From positions 6,467,001 to 6,531,000 of the forward strand of contig NZ_CP162553.1 in the NCBI RefSeq assembly GCF_040939785.1: 64,000 nucleotides of DNA. Direction: 5' to 3'. The translations under genes and the position numbers were made by a program. The DNA is from Bradyrhizobium lupini (GTDB lineage Bacteria > Pseudomonadota > Alphaproteobacteria > Rhizobiales > Xanthobacteraceae). Below are positions 33,752-42,608 of this stretch, one piece after another (the stretch's first letter is position 1; each line of letters opens with the position of its first letter). The notes beneath the pieces were generated by a model. The model was not told where the DNA came from. It searched no databases and saw only the letters and a program-made list of their open reading frames with translations.

Positions 33752-34720
33752 ATGAATTTCTCGCAACGCTCCCGCAGTCTCTTCAAGACGATTGCCGTCG
33801 TGCTGGCGCTTGCGCTGCCGACTGCGCTGGCGATCTCGTCCGCCGACGCGCGCGTCGGTGGCGGTATGTCGTCGGGTTCGCGCGGTTCGCGCACCTATTC
33901 GGCCCCGCCATCGACCACGACCGCGCCGGGCTCGACCTCGCAGTTCAATCGGACCTACACCCAGCCGGGCGCAGGCATGAATTCGGCTGCCGCCGCACCC
34001 GCGCGTGGCGGTCTGTTCGGCCGGGCCGGCGGCTTCATGGGCGGCCTTGCGGCCGGGTTCCTCGGCGCGGGCCTGCTCGGCATGCTGTTCGGCGGTGGCC
34101 TGTTCGGCGGCCTCGGTGGCCTGTCGTCGATCATCGGCCTGATCATCCAGATCGTCCTCGTGGTGCTCGTGGTTCGGCTGGCGATGTCCTGGTGGCAGCG
34201 CCGCCACACCCCGCAGGCGGCCTATGCCAATGCTGACGCCGGTGCCGGTCCGGGACCGCAGGCGAACAATCGTAGTGGTCTTGGCGGTGGCTTCGGCTTC
34301 GGCGCCAACAACGCACCGCTCGAGATCAAGCCGGACGACTATGAAGCGTTCGAGCGCCTGCTCAGCGACGTCCAGTCGGCCTGGTCCAACGAGGACGTGG
34401 CCAAGCTGCACACGCTCGCGACGCCGGAAATGGTCTCCTATTTCGAGCAGGACCTCGGCCAGAACCGCGCGCGCAATGTCGTCAACAAGGTCAGCGGTGT
34501 GAAGCTGTTGCAGGGCGACCTCGCGGAATCCTGGCGCGAAGGCGAGACCGATTACGCGACGGTGGCGCTGCGCTTCGCGCTCACCGACAAGACGCTCGAC
34601 CGCAATACCGGCGCGATTGTCGCCGGCAGCGAGCAGCCGGGCGAGGCCACCGAAGTCTGGACCTTTGCCCGACGTCCGGGCGGCACTTGGGAATTGTCGG
34701 CGATCCAGCAGACCAACTGA
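33752..34720 (+). CDS. Tim44-domain membrane protein
   Basis: 322 residues: a signal peptide or anchor (SLFKTIAVVLALALPTALAISSADA), a Ser/Thr/Gly-rich segment, a Gly-rich transmembrane stretch (about 90-160, GLFGRAGGFMGGLAAGFLGAG in outline) and a C-terminal Tim44-like domain (about 200-322: DYEAFERLLSDVQSAW, HTLATPEMVSYFEQDL, ESWREGETDYATVALRF, EVWTFARRPGGTWELSAIQQ). Related to the mitochondrial import motor subunit's membrane-binding domain; the bacterial role is unclear. ATG 33752 (GGGA site) is preferred to 33728. Confidence 0.85.
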   Translation: MNFSQRSRSLFKTIAVVLALALPTALAISSADARVGGGMSSGSRGSRTYSAPPSTTTAPGSTSQFNRTYTQPGAGMNSAAAAPARGGLFGRAGGFMGGLAAGFLGAGLLGMLFGGGLFGGLGGLSSIIGLIIQIVLVVLVVRLAMSWWQRRHTPQAAYANADAGAGPGPQANNRSGLGGGFGFGANNAPLEIKPDDYEAFERLLSDVQSAWSNEDVAKLHTLATPEMVSYFEQDLGQNRARNVVNKVSGVKLLQGDLAESWREGETDYATVALRFALTDKTLDRNTGAIVAGSEQPGEATEVWTFARRPGGTWELSAIQQTN

Positions 34721-34742
34721 TCGCCCGTATAGCGACAAACGA

Positions 34743-34773
34743 GGGCGTCGTGCTTCGGCACGGCGCCCTTTTT
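34743..34773 (+). terminator. Rho-independent terminator of Tim44-domain gene
   Basis: GGGCGTCGTGC (34743-34753) pairs with GCACGGCGCCC (34758-34768) with one G-T pair around TTCG, followed by TTTTT. A diverged copy of this hairpin and the codons before it occurs at 39975-40080. Confidence 0.93.
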
Positions 34774-34887
34774 GTTTGAGCGGCGCGTTTCCGGTCACGC
34801 GGCCATTTGGGGGAAGCACTTAATTGCTTGTTGGCCGCGCAGAGCTGCCGCAATTTCGCGCCTGCCGGTTGGATGAGGAGATATTCC

Positions 34888-36273
34888 GTGAGCCAGTGTG
34901 TCGCGCGCCTCAGGACAAACTACGAAGGCATTGCCAGGAGTTCGTCCCTGCTGCTGGAGGCGATCGGAACGGCGTATGACCGGATCGAGGCCGAGCGCGA
35001 CCGCAATTGCTGGATCTATCTTCGCCCGCGGCAGGAGGCACTCGAAGAATGCCATAAGCTGGTGGCGCGCGCGCGGACGGGCGAAAATCTTCCGCTGCTC
35101 GGCATTCCATTTGGTGTGAAGGACAACATCGACGTCGCGGGAATGCCGACCACTGCCGCATGTCCGGCGTTCAGCTATACGCCCTGGCATTCCGCGCATA
35201 GCGTCGAACGCCTCACCGCAGCCGGCGCAATTTGCCTCGGAAAGACCAATCTCGATCAGTTCGCCACAGGCCTGTCCGGCGTGCGCTCGCCCCATGGCCC
35301 CTGCGCGTCGGTTGCCGATGCGCGCTATGTTGCGGGCGGTTCCAGTTCCGGCTCCGCGGTCGCCGTGGCGGCGGGGCACGTCGCCTTTGCGCTCGGCACC
35401 GATACCGGCGGCTCGGGGCGCATACCTGCCGGGTTCAACAACATCGTCGGAATCAAGCCGACCGTTGGGCTGGTGTCATCACGTGGCCTGGTGCCGAATT
35501 GTCCGACGATCGATTGCGTGTCGGTATTCTGCAATACCGTCAGCGACGGCGAAGCAATCCTCGACATCATCGAAGGGTTTGATTTCGAAGATCCCTACAG
35601 CCGCCTGCCCAGAACCTTTTTCCCCGCCAACGGTGCGGCGGCATCATTCCGGTTCGGCCGCGTTGCGCCAGCAGATCTCGAATGCTTCGGCATGTCGGAA
35701 TGCGGCGAACTCTACGAGAGTGCCTGCGAACGTCTTGCTCATATCGGAGGAACGGCGATCGAGGTGGACTTCGCCCCATTCCGCCAGGCCGGGGAGTTGA
35801 TGTTCAGCGGTCCCTGGGTCGCGGAGCGGCACTCGGCCATCGCTTCGCTCATCGACGTCGAATCCGGCGCCTTGCTTGATGTCACGAGGACCGTGCTGGG
35901 CTCAGCCGCCGGGTATTCGGCGATCGACACGTTTGGCGCCATTCACCGGCTGCACCGGCTTCGCCGCGACGCCGAAGCAATCTTTGCCGGCATCGATGCC
36001 CTGGTGGTTCCGACTGCACCGCGGCCGTTCACACTGGAGGAGATGCATCGTGATCCGATCACCCTCAACAATCGTCTGGGCTACTACTCGTACTTTGCCA
36101 ATCTACTCGATCTCTGCGGCGTCGCCGTTCCGAATACGAAATTGCCGAACGGCATGCCCATGGGCGTGACCCTGCTGGCGCCGGCCTGGCACGATCGCGC
36201 GCTGATCGGACTCGCACGGCGGTTCGAGGCCGGCGCAGACGGATCGGCATTCGAATTGAAGTCTGGCGGCTAA
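34888..36273 (+). CDS. Allophanate hydrolase-type amidase (AtzF amidase domain)
   Basis: 461 residues of the amidase-signature family with the Ser-cisSer-Lys triad: Lys78 in GVKDNID, Ser152 at the start of the SSSGSA motif, Ser176 in DTGGSGRIPA. The sequence follows AtzF closely (LPLLGIPFGVKDNIDVAGMPTT, GKTNLDQFATGLSG, FNNIVGIKPTVGLVSSRGLVP). AtzF splits allophanate or N-carboxyurea in cyanurate/biuret or urea use. Only the amidase domain is present; the C-terminal decarboxylase-like domain of full AtzF (~600 residues) is missing. GTG 34888 is chosen for its AGGAG site 7 bases upstream. Confidence 0.85.
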   Translation: MSQCVARLRTNYEGIARSSSLLLEAIGTAYDRIEAERDRNCWIYLRPRQEALEECHKLVARARTGENLPLLGIPFGVKDNIDVAGMPTTAACPAFSYTPWHSAHSVERLTAAGAICLGKTNLDQFATGLSGVRSPHGPCASVADARYVAGGSSSGSAVAVAAGHVAFALGTDTGGSGRIPAGFNNIVGIKPTVGLVSSRGLVPNCPTIDCVSVFCNTVSDGEAILDIIEGFDFEDPYSRLPRTFFPANGAAASFRFGRVAPADLECFGMSECGELYESACERLAHIGGTAIEVDFAPFRQAGELMFSGPWVAERHSAIASLIDVESGALLDVTRTVLGSAAGYSAIDTFGAIHRLHRLRRDAEAIFAGIDALVVPTAPRPFTLEEMHRDPITLNNRLGYYSYFANLLDLCGVAVPNTKLPNGMPMGVTLLAPAWHDRALIGLARRFEAGADGSAFELKSGG

Positions 36274-36283
36274 CGGGCGGACA

Positions 36284-37009
36284 TTATCCCATCGCCTGCC
36301 CAAGTGTAGAAACATCCAGGATCGCAATCACGGATCTTTCGTATCTGATCACGCCTTCATCCTGGAGCCGCGCGAGTTGCACGGTCACCCATTGGCGGGT
36401 GGATCCGATCAGATTGGCAAGGTCGCCGTGCGTAAACGGCATGCCGACGACGATCTCGCCGTCGCGTTTCACGCCGTAGACATGCGACAGGAAGATCAGC
36501 AGGCTATGCAGCCGCTCGGTGACCGAGCGCGTCCCAAGCATCTGGGCCATTGCCGAATAGCATCGCGCCTTGAATGCGAGGGCATCCAGCAAGGCGACGG
36601 CGATTGCCGGCGATTCGAGCGCAAGCCGCCGCAATGCCAGTCCGGGCATGAACGTCAACCGGCTGCGCTCGGCCGCAACCGATGTCCACATATGCGGGCC
36701 TGTCCCGAAGATGTCGGGCCCGCCGACGAAGTTGCCTGGAAACCAATAGGCGAGCGTGACTTCGCGCCCCGACGGTGCGGCATAGTAGCTGCGTATGCGC
36801 CCCTCGCTGATCAGGTAGATCCCGGCCTGTGCGTCGCCCTGGGACCACACCAGTTGGCCGGCTTCCAGGAACTTTTCGCGTCCGATCGCACGCAAGCGAT
36901 TGCAATCAGCCCGGTTGAGACCATCCAATAAGCCGGGCAGCGGTCTGACGAGATCGTCCGACTCCGCGAGCATCACACCTGCCGCTATCGCGCTGTTCGC
37001 CCTGTGCAT
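36284..37009 (-). CDS. Crp/Fnr-family transcriptional regulator
   Basis: 241 residues: cyclic-nucleotide-type beta-barrel sensor domain (about 25-135, GQLVWSQGDAQAGIYLISEGRIRSYYAAPSGREVTLAYWFPGNFVGG in outline), a dimer helix and a C-terminal winged helix (about 175-235, FTHGDLANLIGSTRQWVTVQLARLQDEGVI). No Fnr-type cysteine cluster is seen at the N-terminus, so it is not an iron-sulfur oxygen sensor. ATG 37009 has a GGAG site. It lies between the convergent amidase gene and the ABC transporter and may control both. Confidence 0.88.
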   Translation of the reverse strand: MHRANSAIAAGVMLAESDDLVRPLPGLLDGLNRADCNRLRAIGREKFLEAGQLVWSQGDAQAGIYLISEGRIRSYYAAPSGREVTLAYWFPGNFVGGPDIFGTGPHMWTSVAAERSRLTFMPGLALRRLALESPAIAVALLDALAFKARCYSAMAQMLGTRSVTERLHSLLIFLSHVYGVKRDGEIVVGMPFTHGDLANLIGSTRQWVTVQLARLQDEGVIRYERSVIAILDVSTLGQAMG

Positions 37010-37096
37010 GGCCGGCTCCGCATGTGAGACCTGGCATCGGCTATTCAAGAACCATGCCAGCTCCCTGCGTTCGCCTCAGACGCGGACTCCGCGTCA

Positions 37097-37956
37097 TCAG
37101 TCCGCGTCCGACTGATTGAATGCCCGCAACCCTTCTGCGCGGATGACGTCGAGACAATCTTTCTTGAGCGAAAGATATGCTGGCTCGACCATGACAGAAC
37201 TCGACCGCGGGCGCGGCAGCTTGACCGCGACTTCGCGCAGGATGCGGCCAGGTCCCGCGCTCATGATGAGAACGCGGTCGGCCAGCACGATGGCTTCATC
37301 GATGTCATGCGTCACGAACACGATCGTCGCCTTGATCCGGTCGCGCAGCGCCAGCAGATTGTCTTGCATCACGGCGCGGGTCTGCGCGTCGAGCGCCCCG
37401 AAGGGCTCGTCCATCAGCAGCACACGGGGCTGATTGGCCAGCGCTCGCGCGATCGCCACGCGCTGTTGCATGCCGCCGGACAGCGTCATCGGATAAGCGT
37501 CGGCGAAACGCTTGAGGCCGACCATCGCGATCAGATCGTCGGCGATGGCATACGCTTCCGTCGTGGACTTTCCGAGCATCCTGGGACCGTGGGCGATGTT
37601 GCTGCGGACGGACTTCCAGGGGAAAGATGCGGCTGCTGGAACACCATGCCGACATCGGGACGCGGACTGTAGACGGGCGCACCCTCGACCAGGATCTCGC
37701 CTTCGAACGGCACTTCCAGCCCGGCGATCGTATTGAGCACCGTCGACTTGCCGCAGCCGGAGGGACCGGCGATGCAAACGAACTCGCCAGGCGCCACGTC
37801 AAACGAAACGCGATCGACCGCGATGATCTGCCCGCGCTTGGTGTCGAAAACGATGCTCAGGTTCGAGACTTGAATGGCCGGTTGTTTTCGCGCCGATTCG
37901 ACGGAGGCAGGCGAACTTGCCAGTGCCAGTTTCATGCCCGATCGAGATCCCGACAT
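37097..37956 (-). pseudogene. ABC transporter ATPase (NrtD/SsuB/TauB type), frameshifted
   Basis: Two frames join into a complete ~286-residue ATPase. The first has Walker A (GPSGCGKST) and the Q-loop (MVFQQPHL). The second starts at FPWKSVRSNI and holds the signature (LSGGMQQRVAIARAL), Walker B (VLLMDEPFGALD) and H-loop (THDIDEA). The break is one base missing in the TTT-CCCC stretch of the coding strand (plus-strand GGGGAAA, about 37619-37626). It would energise uptake with the permease whose stop it overlaps (TGATG). Either a disrupted gene or a sequence error. Confidence 0.88.
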
Positions 37957-38777
37957 CAGCGCCACCAGACGATACGTTCGGCAAGAGCCGCAAACAGCCG
38001 GTCGGCGATGAACGACATCAACCCGAGCGCTGCGAGCCCGCCCATGACCTGGCCCGTTTGCAAATTCTGCTGCGCAATCTCGATCCTGTAGACAATGCCG
38101 GCGAAAGCGCCGGCCAGTTCAGCCGCGACGAGCGTGTAGAAGGAGATGCTGACGGCGGTGCGCAACCCGACGACAATGTAGGGAAGCGCGCCCAGCAGCA
38201 CGATCTCCTGCAGCATCTGCCGTCGGGGCGTGCCGAGCATCAATGCCGCCCGAATCAGGCCGCGGTCGACCTTCTGCACGCCGATGTGAGTCGAAAGCCA
38301 CACCGTGAAGAATACGCCCCATACGACGAGGAACAATTTTCCCGCCTCCGACAGGCCGAACCAGAGGATGACGATCGGCACGAACGCAATCGGCGGAATT
38401 GGCCGCAAGATATGGAATAGCGGGGACAGCAAGCTCGAGATAACGGGGAATTGGCCGGTGAGAACACCGAGCAGGATGCCGAGCGCGCCGCCTATGATGA
38501 ATCCCGTGGTGACGCGAAAGAGGCTGGCCAACAGATCGCTAAAGAACTGTCCGCTTCGTATCCACTCAAGCACGGCCGCAGCAACCACCGTCGGCGGTGG
38601 AAACAGCACCATGTTGACGGTCCCGGAACGGGAGACCAGTTCCCAGAACCCAATGAACAAGGGAAGCGAAAGCGCCCCGACCAGAATATTGAGGCGGCGA
38701 AGCCGAACTGAATTCGGCCGAGCGCGACCGCCAGTGCGGATGGCAATATCGCGTCCTGCTGACGTGGCTTCCTGCAT
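37956..38777 (-). CDS. ABC transporter permease (nitrate/sulfonate/taurine type)
   Basis: 273 residues with about six transmembrane helices and the BPD-transport EAA-like loop (RAALMLGTPRRQMLQEIVLLGALPYIVVGLR in outline). The SsuC/TauC/NrtB pattern includes LFPPPTVVAAA and LRPIPPIAFVPIVILWFGLSEAGK. It forms the membrane pore for the adjacent ATPase and binding protein. ATG 38777 is chosen because upstream codons are low-complexity and overlap the binding-protein gene. Confidence 0.9.
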   Translation of the reverse strand: MQEATSAGRDIAIRTGGRARPNSVRLRRLNILVGALSLPLFIGFWELVSRSGTVNMVLFPPPTVVAAAVLEWIRSGQFFSDLLASLFRVTTGFIIGGALGILLGVLTGQFPVISSLLSPLFHILRPIPPIAFVPIVILWFGLSEAGKLFLVVWGVFFTVWLSTHIGVQKVDRGLIRAALMLGTPRRQMLQEIVLLGALPYIVVGLRTAVSISFYTLVAAELAGAFAGIVYRIEIAQQNLQTGQVMGGLAALGLMSFIADRLFAALAERIVWWR

Positions 38778-38791
38778 GGCCGCGCGGGTGC

Positions 38792-39805
38792 CTATTTCCA
38801 CGACAGGGTGACGCGTGCGGGATCGACCTTTTTCAGTGGCTCGGTGACGACGACCTTGCTGAAGTCGGGCATCGCCGCTCCCGGAGGATGGTTGCCGCTC
38901 TCGAGGCGCCATGCGGAATGGGTCTTCAGAATCTCGATGAGCCGGTCGTCGAGACGCACCCGGTAAACATAGTCGGCCCAGATGGGGGCGAGTTCGTCCC
39001 GCTTCATTCCAACTGCGTCCGCGACTGTCGTGATTGCTTCATCCGGCTGTGCCTTCATCCAGATCTCGGCATCGATCAGTGCGGCGATGAATTTCTCGAC
39101 CAGCACTGGGTTGGCGTCCAGGTACGGCTTCATGACGACGATATTGAACGTCTCGGAATAGGTGCCTTTTGTATCTACCTCAGTGACGGCTTCGCCCATT
39201 GCCTTCTTCGCGTTGGCGACGTGGGGCTCCCAGGTGTCGATCGCGTCGATGCTTCCGGCCGCGAGTGCCGGCAGCATCTCCTGCGGCCGCAGATTGACGA
39301 GGGTGACATCCTTGGGCGTCAATCCCGCCGACTTCAGCAAGGTCGCCGTGTAAACCTCGCTACCGGTGCCGGCAGTGAAGGCGATTCGCTTGCCGCGAAG
39401 ATCTGCCTTGGTCTTGACGCCGGCCTTGGCCGCGACGAGCGTCTTGAGATCGGAATATTCCATCCCGGCGATGAAGGCGATGGGCTGGTTTGCCATCGTC
39501 GATGCGGTGACCGGCGCCTCCGCCGTGGTCGCGATGTCGGCACCGCCCCCGATCACGGTGTCCAGGCACTGCTTGCCGGACGTGAAGTTCGAAACCGTGA
39601 TGTCCAGACCGTGCTTTTCGAAGATTCCCTTCGACTTGGCGACGATCGCAAGGCCGGAGATCGGTGCGAGATTTTCCGCCAGCCGGGCTTTGAGCAGTTC
39701 CGCGGCCAAGGCGCAGTTCGGACCCAGGGCAAGACCGACGACAAGGCAGCAAAGGGTGGCGCGGCCGGCAATTGTCGTGATTGGGCGGATTGTGGTCCGG
39801 TGCAT
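38792..39805 (-). CDS. ABC transporter substrate-binding protein (NrtA/SsuA/TauA type)
   Basis: 337 residues with a signal peptide (ATLCCLVVGLALGPNCALAA) and the NMT1/SsuA-like periplasmic fold: GIFEKHGLDITVSNFTSGKQCLDTVIGGGADIATTAEAP, then LRGKRIAFTAGTGSEVYTATLLKSAGLTPKDV. It captures an anionic or small organic nitrogen/sulfur compound in the periplasm. First gene of the binding protein-permease-ATPase operon; ATG 39805 follows GGGGAGA. Neighbouring AtzF-like amidase and Crp regulator suggest an N-containing substrate, which is an inference. Confidence 0.9.
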   Translation of the reverse strand: MHRTTIRPITTIAGRATLCCLVVGLALGPNCALAAELLKARLAENLAPISGLAIVAKSKGIFEKHGLDITVSNFTSGKQCLDTVIGGGADIATTAEAPVTASTMANQPIAFIAGMEYSDLKTLVAAKAGVKTKADLRGKRIAFTAGTGSEVYTATLLKSAGLTPKDVTLVNLRPQEMLPALAAGSIDAIDTWEPHVANAKKAMGEAVTEVDTKGTYSETFNIVVMKPYLDANPVLVEKFIAALIDAEIWMKAQPDEAITTVADAVGMKRDELAPIWADYVYRVRLDDRLIEILKTHSAWRLESGNHPPGAAMPDFSKVVVTEPLKKVDPARVTLSWK

Positions 39806-39974
39806 GAACGATCTCCCCTTGCGCCGCGCGCTACGCAGCCCCGATGTCATCGCGGATGCCGCCCTGAACGGTCCCGCCACAGTCCCCCGCGTCCTCCCCT
39901 GGACGATCACTTGAGGATCGGCCCATTTGGTATGCTCGCCCGGCACCATTGTCCCGGGAAGCAATTAATCGACA

Positions 39975-40080
39975 TGGCAGTCGGGAAGCGGCTGGGAATC
40001 GTCGGCGATCCCGTCGACCAACTGATCGCAGACGACATGAAAAAAACAGGGCATCGTGCTCCTTGCACGGGGCCTTTTTC
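39975..40080 (+). pseudogene. Relic of the 3' end and terminator of a Tim44-domain gene
   Basis: In the same frame as the C-terminus of the gene at 33752-34720, this stretch reads GSGWESSAIPSTN-stop where that gene reads GGTWELSAIQQTN-stop. The bases GGGAAT-x-GTCGGCGATCC and GACCAACTGATCGC are shared, and a weaker version of the terminator hairpin with a T-run follows. The rest of the gene is absent. It marks the far boundary of the 5-kb amidase/Crp/ABC segment. Confidence 0.75.
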
Positions 40081-40169
40081 TTTGGGCGTCTCGCATCGCG
40101 GCATCGGAATAAGCGGGCTTGCGTCGGGTTGAAATCTGGCGGCCAACGACAACACAAATGGAGGACAGG

Positions 40170-40847
40170 ATGATCCGCATTGAGAGAACCATGACGATTT
40201 CAGGCCTCGCGCTCGCTGCGGCCTTGCTTGCGGCGCCATCGGCGCAGGCGCAGTCGGCCAACATGACGTTCTTCGTGACTTCCAACGGTCCTGGCAAAGG
40301 CGCCGATCTCGGCGGTCTGGAGGGGGCCGATGCGCAGTGCCAGAAGCTGGCCCAGGCCGGCGGCGCCGGCAGTAAGACCTGGCGCGCCTATCTCTCCACG
40401 CAGGCCGCCGACGGCAAGCCGGCCGTCAACGCGCGCGACCGCATCGGCAAGGGACCGTGGCAGAACGCCAAGGGCGTGGAAATCGCCAAGGACGTGGCCG
40501 ATTTGCACAGCGCCAACAAGATCAGCAAGGAGACAGCGCTGACCGAGAAGGGCGAGATTGTAAACGGCTATGGCGACCAGCCTAACCGGCACGACATTCT
40601 CACGGGATCGCAGTCCGACGGCACCGCGTTTGCGGGTCCCGACGACCGCACCTGCAAAAACTGGACGTCGAGTACGCAAGGCGCGGCGATGCTCGGCCAC
40701 TCCGACATCAACGGCCCTGCGACCAACCCGACGGTCAAATCCTGGAACACCGCACACCCCTCGCGCGGACCCGACGGCGGCTGCTCGCAGGCCGATCTGA
40801 AGAGCACCGGCGGCGACGGCCTGCTGTATTGCTTCGCGTCGAATTGA
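40170..40847 (+). CDS. Secreted lectin-like / endostatin-like domain protein
   Basis: 225 residues with a signal peptide (TISGLALAAALLAAPSAQAQ). The mature part has the pattern MTFFVTSNGPGKGADLGGLEGADAQCQKLA, TWRAYLST, then GSQSDGTAF and TCKNWTSS, seen in small secreted proteins with a C-type-lectin/endostatin-like fold. Three paired-looking cysteines remain after cleavage. ATG 40170 follows GGAGG. Exported, probably periplasmic or surface; ligand unknown. Confidence 0.75.
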   Translation: MIRIERTMTISGLALAAALLAAPSAQAQSANMTFFVTSNGPGKGADLGGLEGADAQCQKLAQAGGAGSKTWRAYLSTQAADGKPAVNARDRIGKGPWQNAKGVEIAKDVADLHSANKISKETALTEKGEIVNGYGDQPNRHDILTGSQSDGTAFAGPDDRTCKNWTSSTQGAAMLGHSDINGPATNPTVKSWNTAHPSRGPDGGCSQADLKSTGGDGLLYCFASN

Positions 40848-40852
40848 GGCTT

Positions 40853-40940
40853 CCGTCATTGCGAGGAGCGCAGCGACGAAGCAATCCAGAGTCCCTCCAG
40901 GGTGACAGTCTGGATTGCTTCGCTGCGCTCGCAATGACGG
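40853..40940. repeat. Palindromic intergenic repeat, family B, copy 2
   Basis: 88 bases with the same ends (CCGTCATTGCGA / TCGCAATGACGG) and inner arms as the copy at 33456-33542; the central loop differs. It follows the lectin-like gene by five bases and could form its transcript end. Confidence 0.88.
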
Positions 40941-41032
40941 AGCGTGTGGTGCCGCCCTTCCGCCCCATCCTGACGGAACCTTGTCGCGCGTGATAGATTG
41001 GTCCTGTCGCTTCCACGCTCACGGACCCTTCC

Positions 41033-41740
41033 ATGAAATACGAGCTCTATTATTGGCCCGAGATCCAGGGCCGCGGTGAATATGTGCGGCTCGCGCTCGA
41101 GGAGGCTGGCGCGGCTTACATCGACGTGGCGCGTGGCCCACGCGGTACAGCTGCGATGATGAAGATGATGGACGCACACAAGGGCACGCCGCCCTTTGCG
41201 CCGCCGTTCCTCAAAGCCGGCAAGCTCGTCATCGGCCAGACCGCGAACATCCTGCTCTATCTCGGCGCCCGCCACGCCCTCGCCCTGAAGTCGGAAGCGG
41301 GTCAACTCTGGGTGCATCAGCTCCAGCTGACGATCACCGATTTCATGGTCGAGATTCACGACACCCATCACCCGCTCGGGCCCTCGCTCTACTACGAAGA
41401 TCAGAAACCGCCGGCAAAGAAGCGCACCGCCGACTTCTGGGGCGAGCGCGTGCCGAAATATCTCGGCTATTTCGAGCACCTCCTTCAGGACAATGGCGGC
41501 GCCTATGTCACCGGCCGCAAGCTGACCTATGTCGATCTCTCGCTGTTCCAGCTCGTCGCGGGACTACGCTATGCGTTTCCGAAGCGGATGAAGGCGTTCG
41601 AGACAGATATCCCGGCCCTCGTCGGCATGCACGACCGCGTGTCGGCGCGCCCGAACATCAAGGCTTATCTCGAAAGCGAGCGCCGTATTCCCTTCAACGA
41701 GCAGGGCATCTTCCGCCGCTACCGCGAATTGGATGGCTAG
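41033..41740 (+). CDS. Glutathione S-transferase family protein
   Basis: 235 residues. N-terminal thioredoxin-like domain (YELYYWPEIQGRGEYVRLALEEAGAAYID) with the catalytic Tyr region and a cis-Pro motif near PPFAPPFL, then an all-helical C-terminal domain with YVDLSLFQLVAGLRYAF. Layout resembles the sigma/alpha-like GSTs. Cytosolic conjugation or reduction of electrophiles is likely; the substrate is unknown. Confidence 0.88.
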   Translation: MKYELYYWPEIQGRGEYVRLALEEAGAAYIDVARGPRGTAAMMKMMDAHKGTPPFAPPFLKAGKLVIGQTANILLYLGARHALALKSEAGQLWVHQLQLTITDFMVEIHDTHHPLGPSLYYEDQKPPAKKRTADFWGERVPKYLGYFEHLLQDNGGAYVTGRKLTYVDLSLFQLVAGLRYAFPKRMKAFETDIPALVGMHDRVSARPNIKAYLESERRIPFNEQGIFRRYRELDG

Positions 41741-41819
41741 AGCGCCTGCGAACGCTTCCGCCGACGTCAGTCGATCGGAGGGAACACTTTTTCTGCGATT
41801 TACAGAGTGATGCGCGCGC

Positions 41820-42494
41820 TCACCACACGCCAGGCAGCAGGCGATAGCGCACGTGCGTCACATAGTCGGCATAGCCCGGCAGGCCCTCACGCAGCGTGCG
41901 CTCCTCGATGCGAATGCGGCCCGCAAACAAGACGAGGAATAGCGGCACCATCAGAAGTCCCCACCATGAGCCCAGAAGCAGCGGCACGCCGGCGAAGAAC
42001 AGGATCATGCCGCTGTACATGGGATGGCGCACATGGGCATAAGGCCCCGTCGAGATCACGTGCTGCGCGCGCTCGGCTTGCAGCTTCACCACGGGCGCCG
42101 CGAACGAGTTCTCGCGGAAAACCCAGAGGATGAACAGCGTCGAGAGCAGGAACAGGGCGAGGCCGAGCACCTGCAGCGCCATCGGCATGTCGGAGGACCG
42201 CGTACGCCGGTCGAGCCCCATCGCCGCCAGCCAGACCAGCATCGCGACGACGAAGACGGTCATGAACACCTTGTCGGCAGCGGGCTGGTCCTTTTGCAGG
42301 ACCGGCCGCAGACGTTCGGCGAGCAGTGCGGGGTCGACCCGGTAAAGCCACCAGCCGCAAAGCGGGCCGAGCAGGGCGGAGGTCGCGAGGAACACCCAGG
42401 CCGACGGCCAATGCAGGGTGCCGGCGGACGCGAACAGCAGCGCGCCCATGGCGGCGGTGGTGATCGTGCTCTGCAACAGGAGTCTTGCGATCAT
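41820..42494 (-). CDS. Isoprenylcysteine carboxyl methyltransferase-family membrane protein
   Basis: 224 residues with about five transmembrane helices and the ICMT/PEMT-like C-terminal signature (GPYAHVRHPMYSGMILFFAGVPLLLGSWWGLL, then RIRIEERTLREGLPGYADYVTHVRYRLLPGVW). The His-Pro and Glu-Glu elements form the SAM pocket of this family. Bacterial members methylate small lipids or unknown targets. ATG 42494 chosen at the start of the first helix. Confidence 0.82.
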   Translation of the reverse strand: MIARLLLQSTITTAAMGALLFASAGTLHWPSAWVFLATSALLGPLCGWWLYRVDPALLAERLRPVLQKDQPAADKVFMTVFVVAMLVWLAAMGLDRRTRSSDMPMALQVLGLALFLLSTLFILWVFRENSFAAPVVKLQAERAQHVISTGPYAHVRHPMYSGMILFFAGVPLLLGSWWGLLMVPLFLVLFAGRIRIEERTLREGLPGYADYVTHVRYRLLPGVW

Positions 42495-42608
42495 GCAGGT
42501 CTCAGGGTAGCCGCGCACGATATTGGTCCCGCTATCCGGCGAAGTTGCGGCCGGACACGCGAAAAGCCCGATCGACCGGATCGGGCATTTCATCTTCGAC
42601 ACGGCTGA

